The notes: generated by a model not told the origin, from the sequence alone. DNA of 64,000 bases from Streptomyces sp. S.PB5 (GCF_030403745.1 NZ_JAQMWP010000001.1:310001-374000); one strand, 5' to 3'. Numbered from the stretch's first letter, positions 7,606-15,820 are shown. Numbers and translations are program-made.

Positions 7606-8675
7606 CGACTCCGCGCACCGAACACCTCGTCCTGCCCGGGGTGTTGACCGCCGAACAGGCCGCCGCGACCGTCGCCGGCATCCGCGCCGTACAGCGCGAG
7701 GACGGCGCCATCCCGTGGTTCCGCGGCCACCACCTCGACCCCTGGGACCACACCGAGGCCGCGATGGCCCTCGACGCGGCGGGCGAGCACACCGCCGCCG
7801 AGCGGGCGTACGAGTGGCTGGCACGGCACCAGAACGAGGACGGTTCCTGGTACGCCGCGTACCAGGACGGGGCACACGACGACGTCACCGACCGCGGCCG
7901 GGAGACCAACTTCGTCGCCTACATAGCCGTGGGCGTGTGGCACCACTACCTGTCGACGGGCGACGACACGTTCCTCGACCGCATGTGGCCGACGGTGTAC
8001 GCGGCGGTGGAATACGTCCTGCGGCTCCAGCAGCCCGGCGGCCAGATCGGCTGGAAGGGCGAGGACGACGGCACGTTCACGAAGGACGCGCTGCTGACCG
8101 GCTCCTCGTCGATCCACCACGCCCTGCGCTGCGCCCTCGCCATCGCCGACCAGCGCGAAGAGGCCCAGCCCGACTGGGAGTTGGCGGTCGGCGCACTGCG
8201 CCACGCGATCCGCCGCCACCCGGAGCGGTTCCTGGACAAGGACCGCTACTCGATGGACTGGTACTACCCGATCCTCGGCGGCGCGCTGACCGGCTCGGAG
8301 GCCAAGTCCCGTATGGAGGCGGACTGGGACCGCTTCGTGGTCCCCGGCCTCGGCGTGCGCTGCGTGGTCCCCAACCCGTGGGTGACGGGCGGCGAGTCCG
8401 CCGAACTCGCCCTCGCCCTCTGGGCGATGGGCGAGTCCGACCGTGCGCTGGAGATCCTGCAGTCGATCCAGCATCTGCGGGACCCGGAGAGCGGCCTGTA
8501 CTGGACCGGGTACGTCTTCGAGGACGAGGCGATCTGGCCGCGGGAACTGACCACTTGGACGGCCGGTTCGCTGCTCCTGGCGGTGGCCGCGCTGGGCGGC
8601 CACGAGGCGACCTGCGCGGTCTTCGGAGGGGAACGCCTGCCGACCGGGCTGGACCCGGACTGCTGCGACGACTGA
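7602..8675 (+). CDS. Prenyltransferase / squalene oxidase repeat-like protein
   Basis: A 357-residue alpha-helical toroid protein. Segments such as REDGAIPWF, HQNEDGSWYAAYQDG and WKGEDDGTF resemble the QW-type repeats of prenyltransferase/squalene-cyclase and of alpha/alpha6 glycosidase barrels. No DxDD cyclase motif is seen, so cyclase activity should not be assumed. The C-terminus ends with a cysteine pair (DPDCCDD). The GTG start overlaps the methyltransferase stop (GTGA). Third gene of the GT-MT-prenyltransferase-like operon, next to a KstR-type regulator. Confidence 0.75.
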   Translation: MTTPRTEHLVLPGVLTAEQAAATVAGIRAVQREDGAIPWFRGHHLDPWDHTEAAMALDAAGEHTAAERAYEWLARHQNEDGSWYAAYQDGAHDDVTDRGRETNFVAYIAVGVWHHYLSTGDDTFLDRMWPTVYAAVEYVLRLQQPGGQIGWKGEDDGTFTKDALLTGSSSIHHALRCALAIADQREEAQPDWELAVGALRHAIRRHPERFLDKDRYSMDWYYPILGGALTGSEAKSRMEADWDRFVVPGLGVRCVVPNPWVTGGESAELALALWAMGESDRALEILQSIQHLRDPESGLYWTGYVFEDEAIWPRELTTWTAGSLLLAVAALGGHEATCAVFGGERLPTGLDPDCCDD

Positions 8676-8716
8676 CCGCTACGGCTACCGCTACCGGCTA
8701 CTGTCGGCGCTACAAC

Positions 8717-9028
8717 TCAGTGCCTGTGCACCCGGTTGGCGATGGCGTGCCCGACAAACAGATACACCACGGCCGCCAGCCCGTATCCGGCGACGACCCG
8801 CGCCCACGCCTCGTCGAAGGTGAACAGGTCATGGCTCCAGCCCGCCAGCCACCGGGCCGCGTCGTGGATGAACTGCACGAAGTCGTTCCCGCGGTTGGCG
8901 TCCAGCAGGTACATCAGGATCCACAGGCCCAGGATGAGGGCCATGATGTCGGCGACGATCGCTATGACCGTGCCGGCCGAATTGGCACCGCTATATCGAG
9001 GGGACATAACCATCGGGTTGCCGCTCAT
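8717..9028 (-). CDS. Small membrane protein of unknown function
   Basis: A 103-residue protein with two predicted membrane helices: VIAIVADIMALILGLWILMY (about 21-40) and the C-terminal VAGYGLAAVVYLFVGHAIA (about 79-97). The loop LLDANRGNDFVQFIHDAARW and WSHDLF look conserved in my memory of Streptomyces hypothetical proteins, but no function is known to me. It converges with the upstream trio; its start is 2 bp from the decayed reading frame at 9031. Confidence 0.75.
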   Translation of the reverse strand: MSGNPMVMSPRYSGANSAGTVIAIVADIMALILGLWILMYLLDANRGNDFVQFIHDAARWLAGWSHDLFTFDEAWARVVAGYGLAAVVYLFVGHAIANRVHRH

Positions 9029-9030
9029 TC

Positions 9031-9357
9031 ATGAATAAAACCCTGCCCGAAAACCCGAATGGGTTCGCCCGAGTGGCGCACCGGACGGGCCGGGGTGAGC
9101 CTGCCGGGAGAAGCACCCTGCTCGCCGGGGCCACGGCTTGCGGCGGCGACGACAGCGACCGCGCCACGGCGGCGACCCCCACGACCTCGGCGGAACAGCA
9201 GAAGTTCGCCAAGACCCGCTTCGTGACGAACGCGGGCCTGGCCGCCGGGGCGACCTACCAGTGGATCGTGAAGCCCTGGCGGGCGGGCAAGTTCAAGAGC
9301 GGCGCGGACGGCCGCAAGCTCGCCCTCGTCAAGGCCGGCCTCGCAACTCAGCTCCAC
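9031..9357 (+). pseudogene. Remnant of a secreted/lipoprotein gene
   Basis: The frame carries a lipobox-like LAGATACGGDDSD and then KFAKTRFVTNAGLAAGATYQ, WIVKPWRAGKF and LALVKAGLA, which resemble a conserved Streptomyces exported protein. Upstream of the lipobox there is no normal hydrophobic signal sequence, and the homologous reading stops exactly where the antisense F420-type oxidoreductase gene ends (9358); beyond that the frame is only its shadow. Both ends are therefore missing, pointing to a deletion that fused this remnant to its neighbour. The family resemblance is from memory. Confidence 0.5.
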
Positions 9358-10368
9358 CTAGGAGTTGAGCTCGGCCAGCACCCGCAGCGACTCCCGGTCA
9401 GGGGACAGCGCCAGCAGGTCCGTGACCGGTCCCTTGCGCCACGACTCCAGGCGTTCCGCGATGCGTTCGCGCGGGCCGACCAGGGAGATCTCGTCGGCGA
9501 AGGCGTCGGGTACGGCGAGTACCGCTTCCTCTCTGCGCCCTTCGAGGAAGAGCCGCTGGATCCGCCGGGCCTCCTCCTCGTAGCCCATGCGGGCCATGAG
9601 GTCGGCGTGGAAGTTGCGGGCGGCGTGGCCCATGCCGCCGATGTAGAAGCCGAGCATGGTCTTCACGGGGAGCAGGCCTTCGCTCACGTCGTCGCAGACT
9701 CTGACCTGGGCCATGGGGGCGACGAGGAAGCCCTCCGGGGCGTCCGTCAGCGAGGTCTCGTAGACCTCGGGGCGGGTGGGGGACCAGTAGAGGGGGAGCC
9801 AGCCGTCGGCGATGCGCGTGGTCTGGGCGATGTTCTTCGGGCCTTCGGCGCCGAGGAGGATGGGGAGGCCGGCGCGGAGGGGGTGGGTGATCGGCTTGAG
9901 CGGTTTGCCGAGGCCCGTCGCGTCCTCGCCCCGGTAGGGGTGGGCGTGGAAGCGGCCGGACAGCTCAACAGGGGCCTCGCGCCTGAGGACTTGGCGTACG
10001 ACATCGACGTACTCCCGGGTCGCGGTGAGCGGCGACTTCGGGAACGGACGGCCGTACCAGCCCTCCACCACCTGTGGCCCGGACAGTCCGAGTCCGAGCA
10101 TGACGCGGCCGCCGGAGAGGTGGTCGAGGGTGAGGGCGTGCATGGCGGTGGTGGTGGGGGAGCGCGCGGCCATCTGGGCAACCGCCGTGCCGAGCTTGAT
10201 GGTTGTCGTCTGCGCGGCGATCCAGGTGAGCGGGGTGAAGACGTCCGAGCCCCAGGACTCGGCCGTCCACACGGAGTCGTAGCCGAGCCGTTCCGCCTCC
10301 TGGGCGAGGGGGACGTGGTCGGGGTCGGGGCCGCGGCCCCAGTAGCCGAGTGCCAGACCTAGCCGCAT
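9358..10368 (-). CDS. LLM-class F420-dependent oxidoreductase
   Basis: A 336-residue luciferase-like (TIM-barrel) oxidoreductase. The N-terminus MRLGLALGYWGRG, then YDSVWTAESWGSD, LDHLSGGRVMLGLG, SGPQVVEGWYGRPFPK, LKPITHPLRA and LLGAEGPKN, match the Rv3520c-like group of mycobacterial F420 enzymes, a gene listed in the KstR region there. It probably performs an F420-linked redox step on a lipid or steroid-like molecule. The ATG at 10368 is chosen because AGGAGG lies 8 bases before it; the GTG two codons earlier is too close to that site. No KstR motif was seen directly upstream. Confidence 0.88.
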   Translation of the reverse strand: MRLGLALGYWGRGPDPDHVPLAQEAERLGYDSVWTAESWGSDVFTPLTWIAAQTTTIKLGTAVAQMAARSPTTTAMHALTLDHLSGGRVMLGLGLSGPQVVEGWYGRPFPKSPLTATREYVDVVRQVLRREAPVELSGRFHAHPYRGEDATGLGKPLKPITHPLRAGLPILLGAEGPKNIAQTTRIADGWLPLYWSPTRPEVYETSLTDAPEGFLVAPMAQVRVCDDVSEGLLPVKTMLGFYIGGMGHAARNFHADLMARMGYEEEARRIQRLFLEGRREEAVLAVPDAFADEISLVGPRERIAERLESWRKGPVTDLLALSPDRESLRVLAELNS

Positions 10369-10425
10369 GGCCACTGCCTCCTGACGGTGTGTCAGCTCGC
10401 CGTTCGGGGAGGCGACTGTACGACA

Positions 10426-10457
10426 ACGGCCCCCCGCCCGGAAGGGCGAGGGGCCGT
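10426..10457 (-). terminator. Terminator hairpin after the proline/glutamine-rich membrane protein gene
   Basis: ACGGCCCC-C-CGCCC pairs with GGGCG-A-GGGGCCGT around a GGAA loop, 20 bp downstream of the stop at 10477 on the minus strand. There is no U-tract, as usual in Streptomyces. Confidence 0.7.
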
Positions 10458-10476
10458 GCGTCGAGTCTGAAGGGGA

Positions 10477-11274
10477 TCAGCCGCGCTGGATGCCCGAGGT
10501 GTCCTGCAGCACGCCACGACGGCCGTCCTGCGTCTGCGCGACCAGGTTGGGGCCACGCTGCTCGACGGCCAGGTACCAGGTGCCCGGCGCCAGTTCGGCG
10601 ATCGGCGCCGGCGAACCGTCCTCCGCGAACAGCGGGCGCGCCACCGGAACCGCGAACCAGAACGGCGAGAAGTCCCCGGCCGGCTGCGGCGCCTGGGGCT
10701 GACCCGGACCGGGCTGCGGCTGGGCACCGTACGGCGCACCCGGCTGCGGCTGGCCACCGTAGGGCTGACCCGGCTGCGGGGCACCCGCGCCCGGGTAGCC
10801 GTAACCGCCGGGGGGCTGGGCGCCGTAGGGCTGGGGGGCGACGGGGCGGGGGGCCGGGATGAGGGCGGCCTGGAGGGCGGGGAGCAGCGGGGCGGCGACG
10901 GCGCCGGCGGCCAGGACGAGCGCCGCGATGAAGCCGAGGATGAGACCGGCGCCCGCCGAAACGCTGTCCGGGGTGTCCACCAGCGCCCAGAACAGGATCC
11001 ACGCGGCGAGAATCGTGAATCCCGTGCCGACCACGCCGAGGTCCAGGCCGGCGACCTTGCGCGGCTGCGGCAGGATGCGGTTGACGATGATCAGGGCGGC
11101 ACCGATGACCCCACCCAGGTAGACACCCATGCCGGTGTCGAGGGTTTCCCACGCGTTCGGCGCGTCGATGCTGATGCCGTCGACGGAGTAGAGGTCGAGG
11201 AACGACGCGATGAACAGCAACACCGCTGCTCCGATCACCACGCCGTCGCCTCGAGTGAGGGAGCGGATATTCAC
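10477..11274 (-). CDS. Membrane protein with Pro/Gly/Gln-rich linker and C-terminal domain
   Basis: A 265-residue protein. Four hydrophobic segments lie in residues 12-135 (VVIGAAVLLFIASFLDLY, GMGVYLGGVIGAALIIV, FTILAAWILFWALV, LILGFIAALVLAAGAVAA). Next comes a Pro/Gly/Gln/Tyr repeat region (about 140-200) with YGGQPQPG-like units, then a C-terminal strand-rich part (FWFAVPVARPLF, LAPGTWYLAVEQRG) resembling a domain found on other Streptomyces proteins. Role unknown. It is followed by a hairpin terminator. Confidence 0.8.
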   Translation of the reverse strand: MNIRSLTRGDGVVIGAAVLLFIASFLDLYSVDGISIDAPNAWETLDTGMGVYLGGVIGAALIIVNRILPQPRKVAGLDLGVVGTGFTILAAWILFWALVDTPDSVSAGAGLILGFIAALVLAAGAVAAPLLPALQAALIPAPRPVAPQPYGAQPPGGYGYPGAGAPQPGQPYGGQPQPGAPYGAQPQPGPGQPQAPQPAGDFSPFWFAVPVARPLFAEDGSPAPIAELAPGTWYLAVEQRGPNLVAQTQDGRRGVLQDTSGIQRG

Positions 11275-11432
11275 TTCAGGTCCTTCGTAGGTCGTCTCAT
11301 CGTCGGAAGAGGCGTCGCTGTCACCATGTCGCCGTCAGGCCCCGGTGTGAAGCGCGGGGGTGGCCCCTCATCGTAGGAACGACCTTATCGTCCGTCCGAC
11401 GAGGCTGTCCCCGGGGATCAACCCGCGGAACG

Positions 11433-12422
11433 CTACCCGCGCAGGAAACTCACGATTCCCTCAGAGATCCCCTGCGCCGCCTTCTGCCGCCAGGCACCGC
11501 TGGTGAGCAATGCCGCGTCCTTGCTATCGCGCATGTTGCCGCACTCGATGAACACCTTGGGAACCGTTGACAGATTGAGACCGCCGAGGTCCTTACGTGT
11601 GACGAGTCCGGTGCCGTCGCCGGCGTAGTTGGAGGGGGCGCTGCCGGTGGTGCGGACGAAGTTGCCCGCGATGCGTTCGCCTAGGTCGGCGGAGGAGGCG
11701 ACGATCGGGCCGGTGTTCGCGGTGCCCGCCTTGACCTTGCCCGGAAGGATGACGTGGAAGCCGCGCTGACCGGTGCCGGCGCCGTCCGCGTGGATGGACA
11801 CCACCGCGTCCGCGCCCGCCGTGTTGCCGATTCTCGCCCGCTCGTCGATGCACGGGCCGAAGGTGCGGTCGCCGTCCTGCGTCAACTTCACCGTGGCGCC
11901 CTGCTTCTCCAGGAGGGTGCGCAGCCGGTGGGCGACGTCCAGCGTGAACTTGGCTTCCGTGTAGCCGGAGTTGGTGGACGTGCCCGTCGTGTCGCACTCC
12001 TTCCGGCCCGTGCCGATGTCCACCTTCTTGTTGATGTCGGCCGGGTGCCGGAAGTTGTTCGGGTTGTGGCCCGGGTCGATGACGACGACCTTGCCCTTGA
12101 GGGGACCGGAGACGGCAGGGGCGGAGGTGGCGGGGGTCGGTTTCTCGTCGTCACCGGGAGCGACCGAGGTCGAGGACGCCGTAGAGCCCGTAGAGCCCGT
12201 AGAGCCCGTCGGGCTCGCGGGGGGCGTGGGGGAGGCGGGTGCGCTCGACGACGTCGGCGTCCCCACGGCTTCCTCGGAACCTCCACCGGATCCGCCCACC
12301 GCCTCGTACACCAGCCACCCGAGCAACGCGCCCGGGACGAGTGCGGCGACCGCGACGGTCAGCGGACGGCGCCGGGAGCGGCGGGGCTGGGGAGGATCGA
12401 AGTCCGGGCCTACGTACGACAC
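11433..12422 (-). CDS. N-acetylmuramoyl-L-alanine amidase (Amidase_3)
   Basis: A 329-residue cell-wall hydrolase that cuts the bond between MurNAc and L-Ala. It has a short basic cytoplasmic start, one membrane helix (about residues 23-43), a Ser/Thr/Pro-rich linker, and a catalytic domain with the zinc ligands His in VVIDPGHNP, Glu in SGYTEAKF and His in SIHADG, and the catalytic Glu in FIECGNMRD. The GTG at 12422 is preferred because AGGG lies 8 bases upstream; an ATG 78 bases earlier would add a non-homologous leader. The linker encodes a TGSTGSTGSTAS repeat. It probably acts outside the membrane. Confidence 0.9.
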   Translation of the reverse strand: MSYVGPDFDPPQPRRSRRRPLTVAVAALVPGALLGWLVYEAVGGSGGGSEEAVGTPTSSSAPASPTPPASPTGSTGSTGSTASSTSVAPGDDEKPTPATSAPAVSGPLKGKVVVIDPGHNPNNFRHPADINKKVDIGTGRKECDTTGTSTNSGYTEAKFTLDVAHRLRTLLEKQGATVKLTQDGDRTFGPCIDERARIGNTAGADAVVSIHADGAGTGQRGFHVILPGKVKAGTANTGPIVASSADLGERIAGNFVRTTGSAPSNYAGDGTGLVTRKDLGGLNLSTVPKVFIECGNMRDSKDAALLTSGAWRQKAAQGISEGIVSFLRG

Positions 12423-12552
12423 GTCAGCCACCCTAGCGGCGGGTCGGTGGCCCGGCGGGGTGCTGTCCGCCGGGCGGGTCGTTTCATCCGAACGGCACAT
12501 CGGTATCGCTCACGGCTGGGCGGTATGCCGAGAATCGCCCATTCGATCACAT

Positions 12553-12807
12553 ATGCGTTTCATGGCCGACGCCCTCACCGCCACCGTCGCCCTCGCCGGG
12601 GCGGTCGTACTGGGCGCGCCCGCGGCCCGGGCCGGCTCGTTCCCCTGCATGCCGCCGGAAGACGCCTGTGCCGTCGACCACGTCTACGGTCAGCCGGGCG
12701 TCGGTACGGGGAATGTCATCCAGACCCCGGTCGACATCGACATCGACATCGACATCGACATCGACATCGACATCGCCATCAACGTCAAGCCCTGTCGGCT
12801 TGCCGGG
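12553..12807 (+). pseudogene. Truncated small secreted protein with an Asp-Ile repeat
   Basis: In the 385-bp gap between two minus-strand genes, an ATG opens a frame with a signal peptide (TATVALAGAVVLGAPAARAG) followed by CMPPEDACAVDHVYGQPGVG, GNVIQTPV and seven Asp-Ile pairs. No stop follows: the frame runs on as antisense of the methyltransferase gene that ends at 12808. The real 3' end seems lost, or the true protein ends in another frame after slippage in the GACATC repeat. Signal peptide and reading are clear, but expression is doubtful. Confidence 0.4.
12733..12780 (+). repeat. (GACATC)7 hexanucleotide repeat
   Basis: Seven perfect GACATC units plus one GCCATC variant, inside the truncated secreted-protein frame. 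Units are multiples of three, so length changes keep frame and alter the number of Asp-Ile pairs. Confidence 0.95.
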
Positions 12808-13458
12808 TCAGATCCCCGCGCCCGTCCGCCGCAGCACCCGCAGCGTCCCGGTCGTGGAGACCTCCGTGAACGCCCCCGACTCCAGCGCCCGCAGATAGAT
12901 CCGGTACGGCGCCTGGCCCGTGAACTCGTCCTTGGGGTCCGGGTGCACGTCGTGGATGAGCAGCAGTCCGCCCTCCGCGACGTGTGGCGCCCAGCCCTCG
13001 TAGTCCGCGTTCGCGTGCTCGTCGGTGTGGCCGCCGTCGACGAAGACGAGGCCGAGGGGAGCGCCCCAGACCTTCGCCACCTGCGGCGAACGGCCCACCA
13101 GCGCCACGATGTGGTCCTCCAGGCCCGCCCTGTGCAGGGTCCGGCGGAACGTCGGCAGCGTGTCCATCAGGCCGATCTCGGGGTCGACCGTCTCCGGGTC
13201 GTGGTACTCCCAGCCCGGCTGCTGCTCCTCGCTGCCCCGGTGGTGGTCGACGGTCAGGGCCGTCACCCCGGCCGCGCGGGCCGCGTCGGCGAGCAGGATC
13301 GCGGAGCGCCCGCAGTACGTGCCGACCTCCAGGAGCGGGAGGCCGAGCCGCCCCGCCTCGACAGCGGCCGCGTAGAGGGCGAGGCCCTCGTCCGCCGGCA
13401 TGAATCCCTTCGCCGCCTCGAACGCGGCCAGGATCTCGGGCTTGGGTGCCGCGGTCAT
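12808..13458 (-). CDS. Class I SAM-dependent methyltransferase (Methyltransf_24 type)
   Basis: A 216-residue enzyme with motif I LLEVGTYCGRSAILLA (about residues 41-56), the acidic TALTVDHHRG, and LGLVFVDGGHTDEHANADY as the late motif. The VFVDGGHT metal-site look is shared with Methyltransf_24 and catechol-methyltransferase-like groups. The acceptor is unknown. Start ATG at 13458. A strong hairpin upstream (13505-13542) separates it from the sialidase-like gene, so it has its own promoter. Confidence 0.85.
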   Translation of the reverse strand: MTAAPKPEILAAFEAAKGFMPADEGLALYAAAVEAGRLGLPLLEVGTYCGRSAILLADAARAAGVTALTVDHHRGSEEQQPGWEYHDPETVDPEIGLMDTLPTFRRTLHRAGLEDHIVALVGRSPQVAKVWGAPLGLVFVDGGHTDEHANADYEGWAPHVAEGGLLLIHDVHPDPKDEFTGQAPYRIYLRALESGAFTEVSTTGTLRVLRRTGAGI

Positions 13459-13504
13459 GGGCGGGGCCTTTCGGTCGTACGTGGGTGTGGGCGCCCCACA
13501 TGCT

Positions 13505-13542
13505 GCCGTACCCCCTGGCCGGCGGGCGACAGGGGGTACGGC
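13505..13542 (-). terminator. Terminator hairpin after the sialidase-like gene
   Basis: GCCGTACCCCCT and AGGGGGTACGGC form a perfect 12-bp stem with a 14-base loop, 16 bp after the stop at 13558. Confidence 0.8.
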
Positions 13543-13557
13543 GGTTGCGGTCGGGGC

Positions 13558-14715
13558 TCAGGGTGCGTCGGAGATGTCCAGCTTGTTCACCTTGATGCGG
13601 GTGGTGTCGAACTCCCAGGTGACGAAGAACTTGCCCGGCGCGTACTCATCGGCCATGGGGTACGTGTCCCAGCCCGCGCCGGTGCCGGCCGGCGTCGGGT
13701 CCTCCTGGCTCGCTGGGCCGTCGGCGAAGAACTTGGCGGCACTCCAGGACGTCGCGCCGGGGCGCTTGGTCTTGTAGTAGAGGGACGGGCGGGTGTCGGT
13801 GGTGCCGGTCGTGTAGATGTACAGGAGCCGGCCGTTGCTGTCCTTGCCGAAGTAGCTCCTGGCCACGTTGTTGCTCGGCAGGCCGGCGGCGGCGGTGTAG
13901 TTCGTCCAGGTGGTGCCGCCGTTGGAGCTCGTGGCCGTCATGGCGTTGGCGTTGGCTGCGCGGGCGACCATGATCAGCGAGTTCGGGTCGTCCGGCGAGA
14001 CGGCGATCTGGTTCTCACCGGCCCTGACGTCGGTGGCGTTCGCGTTCGTGACAGTGCCGCCCTTCGTCCAGGTCTTCAGGTCCGGGTTCGTGGCGATCAG
14101 CACCCCGTTCTCGCGGCTCGTCCCCCAGTAGGGGAGGACGGTGTTGCCGTTGGCCATCCTGATCGGGCGGCCGGAGATGGCGAGGTTGCCGATGGTCGGC
14201 ATGGTGACGGGGTGGTCCTGCCAGGTGTGGCCCTCGTCGGTGCTGCGCTTGACGACGGTGGCGGTGATCGGAAGGCCGTCGTTGTTCCAGCCGTCCCCGT
14301 CCGTCTCGCTGGTGTCCGCGATCGGCGTGCGTCCGAGGAACGCGAACAGCTCGCTGCCCGACTTGTAGAGCATCACGTAGTGCCAGGCGTACTGATCGGT
14401 CTCCTGCGCCAGCGTCCGGGGGCGGCTCCAGGTCGCCCCGCCGTCGGTGGTGTACGAGTACCGCATGTAGCCCATGTCCCGGTTGCCGGGCCGCAGGCCC
14501 TCCCGCCACGCCACGACCGCGTTGCTGGCGCTCGTGCTGATGATGTCGGGGGTGCGGGGACCGTCGCCGCCGGTCGCCGTGTTGGTGTACACGGTCTTCT
14601 CGGCCGACGTGCCTTCGGCGGAGGCCGGGCCCGGCATGAGGAGGCCGGTCAGGACGGCGAGGACGAGTGCGGTCAGGAGCGCGGTCAAGGCGCGTTTGCG
14701 GGTCACCACAGCCAT
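13558..14715 (-). CDS. Secreted sialidase-like (BNR repeat) protein
   Basis: A 385-residue protein with a clear signal peptide (basic MAVVTRKR, hydrophobic LTALLTALVLAVLTGLL, cut near PASA). The mature part is a six-bladed propeller type with Asp-box (SxDxGxTW) motifs at YTTDGGATW, RSTDEGHTW and SSNGGTTW. It resembles exo-alpha-sialidases and other BNR proteins; the full catalytic triad cannot be confirmed by eye, so glycosidase activity is probable rather than shown. Its start codon lies inside the end of the upstream lectin gene (13-bp overlap), so lectin and sialidase-like protein are translated from one message, which suggests joint glycan binding and cleavage. Confidence 0.82.
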   Translation of the reverse strand: MAVVTRKRALTALLTALVLAVLTGLLMPGPASAEGTSAEKTVYTNTATGGDGPRTPDIISTSASNAVVAWREGLRPGNRDMGYMRYSYTTDGGATWSRPRTLAQETDQYAWHYVMLYKSGSELFAFLGRTPIADTSETDGDGWNNDGLPITATVVKRSTDEGHTWQDHPVTMPTIGNLAISGRPIRMANGNTVLPYWGTSRENGVLIATNPDLKTWTKGGTVTNANATDVRAGENQIAVSPDDPNSLIMVARAANANAMTATSSNGGTTWTNYTAAAGLPSNNVARSYFGKDSNGRLLYIYTTGTTDTRPSLYYKTKRPGATSWSAAKFFADGPASQEDPTPAGTGAGWDTYPMADEYAPGKFFVTWEFDTTRIKVNKLDISDAP

Positions 14716-15239
14716 TGCCGGTCCAGGTTCGGGGTCGTGTCGGTCACGGCGTCGCAGTTCCACTGGATGGCCTCCGTGCCGGCGGTCGTGGTGCTGTTGG
14801 GGATGGCCAGGCACAGGCCGGTCTTCACGTTCCGCAGCTGGTCGATCCCGTCGTGGACCCAGACCTGCTCGTCGTTCTGGGTGTCCTGGCACGGCCACTG
14901 GATGGCCTTGACGCCGAGCGTCGTGCTCCCGCTGGGGATGGCCAGGCACTGGCCGCTCGCCTTGTTGACCACGTGGAAGCCGCCGCCGGTCATCGGCTGG
15001 AGGGACCAGTAGTTGCTGTCGCTGTTGCTGCACGTCCACTGGATCATCACGGTGCCGTTGGTCTGGCTGGAACTCGGGTTGGCCAGACACAGGCCGGTGC
15101 CCATGTTGTAGAGGCGTGCGTTGGTGACCGCTTCGGCTGTCTCGGCCGCCGACGCCGTACCGGTGAGGGCGGAGCCTGTGAGCAGAGGTGCGCTCAGCAT
15201 GGCGATGGCCGCCATTCCGGCGGCTATGCGTCTTCTCAT
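14703..15239 (-). CDS. Secreted ricin-type beta-trefoil lectin
   Basis: A 178-residue exoprotein: signal peptide MRRRIAAGMAAIAMLSAPLL to about residue 33, then three ricin-type repeats, each with a CLA(I/N)P-type turn and an IQW-C end (VMIQWTC, AIQWPC, AIQWNC), and final RQWLW. A carbohydrate-binding module with no catalytic domain of its own. The last 13 bases overlap the start of the sialidase-like gene. A second, closely similar lectin gene lies directly upstream, pointing to an old duplication. Confidence 0.88.
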   Translation of the reverse strand: MRRRIAAGMAAIAMLSAPLLTGSALTGTASAAETAEAVTNARLYNMGTGLCLANPSSSQTNGTVMIQWTCSNSDSNYWSLQPMTGGGFHVVNKASGQCLAIPSGSTTLGVKAIQWPCQDTQNDEQVWVHDGIDQLRNVKTGLCLAIPNSTTTAGTEAIQWNCDAVTDTTPNLDRQWLW

Positions 15240-15280
15240 TCGGGGAGCTTCCTTGGCTGTTTCCGATGTTCCCAAAGGAG

Positions 15281-15307
15281 GAGCGGCCCTCGTGGAGAGG
15301 GCCGCTC
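15281..15307 (-). terminator. Terminator hairpin after the second lectin gene
   Basis: GAGCGGCCCTC and GAGGGCCGCTC form a perfect 11-bp stem with a 5-base loop, 13 bp after the stop at 15320 and 42 bp before the start of the next lectin gene. The two lectin genes are therefore likely separate transcripts. Confidence 0.8.
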
Positions 15308-15319
15308 CGGCGGTTCTGC

Positions 15320-15820
15320 CTACCAGAGCCACACCTGGTCGTCGCTGGTGGTGCAGGTCCACTGGATGGCCTCGGTGCCGTTGGCGGTACTGCCGTTGGG
15401 GATGGCCAGGCACCTGTCGCTGCTCACGTTGCGCAGGCGGTCGGCGCTGTCGTGGATCCAGATCTGTTCGCTGCCGCCGTTGCAGGTCCACTGGATGGCC
15501 TGGGTGCCGTTGGCCGTGCTGCCGTTCGGTATGGCGAGGCACTTGTTGCTGTTCAGGTTCCTGACGAGGTAGCGGTCGCCGTTTCCGCCTGCCACCGACT
15601 CCAGCTGCCACTGCTGCTCGCTGTTGCCGTTGCATCCCCACTGGATCACACCGACGCCGTTGGCGGTGCTCGCGTTGGGGACGGCCAGACACTTCACCGT
15701 CTTGAAGTTGACGAGCGTGTCGTAGGCGGTTGCGCCTGCGTTGGCCGGCGTGGCGAAGGCCACGGCGCTCACGGCGGTGGCGGCGACTGCGGAGACTCTT
15801 GTCAGTATGTTCATGGTCAT
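15320..15820 (-). CDS. Secreted ricin-type beta-trefoil lectin
   Basis: A 166-residue exoprotein with signal peptide (VSAVAATAVSAVAFATPANA) and one beta-trefoil with three repeats ending IQWGC, IQWTC, IQWTC and the terminal QVWLW. The repeat motif CLAIPNGSTANGT occurs twice almost unchanged, suggesting recent internal copying. The ATG at 15820 has GAGGAG 12 bases upstream. It is homologous to the next lectin downstream and separated from it by a hairpin. Confidence 0.88.
   Translation of the reverse strand: MTMNILTRVSAVAATAVSAVAFATPANAGATAYDTLVNFKTVKCLAVPNASTANGVGVIQWGCNGNSEQQWQLESVAGGNGDRYLVRNLNSNKCLAIPNGSTANGTQAIQWTCNGGSEQIWIHDSADRLRNVSSDRCLAIPNGSTANGTEAIQWTCTTSDDQVWLW

Noticed and set aside
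11971..15012. A 1,013-codon open frame on the plus strand
   Set aside because: Apart from the signal-peptide remnant at 12553, its translation is Arg/Gly/Pro-rich with no domain and it lies antisense to the amidase, methyltransferase, sialidase-like and lectin genes.
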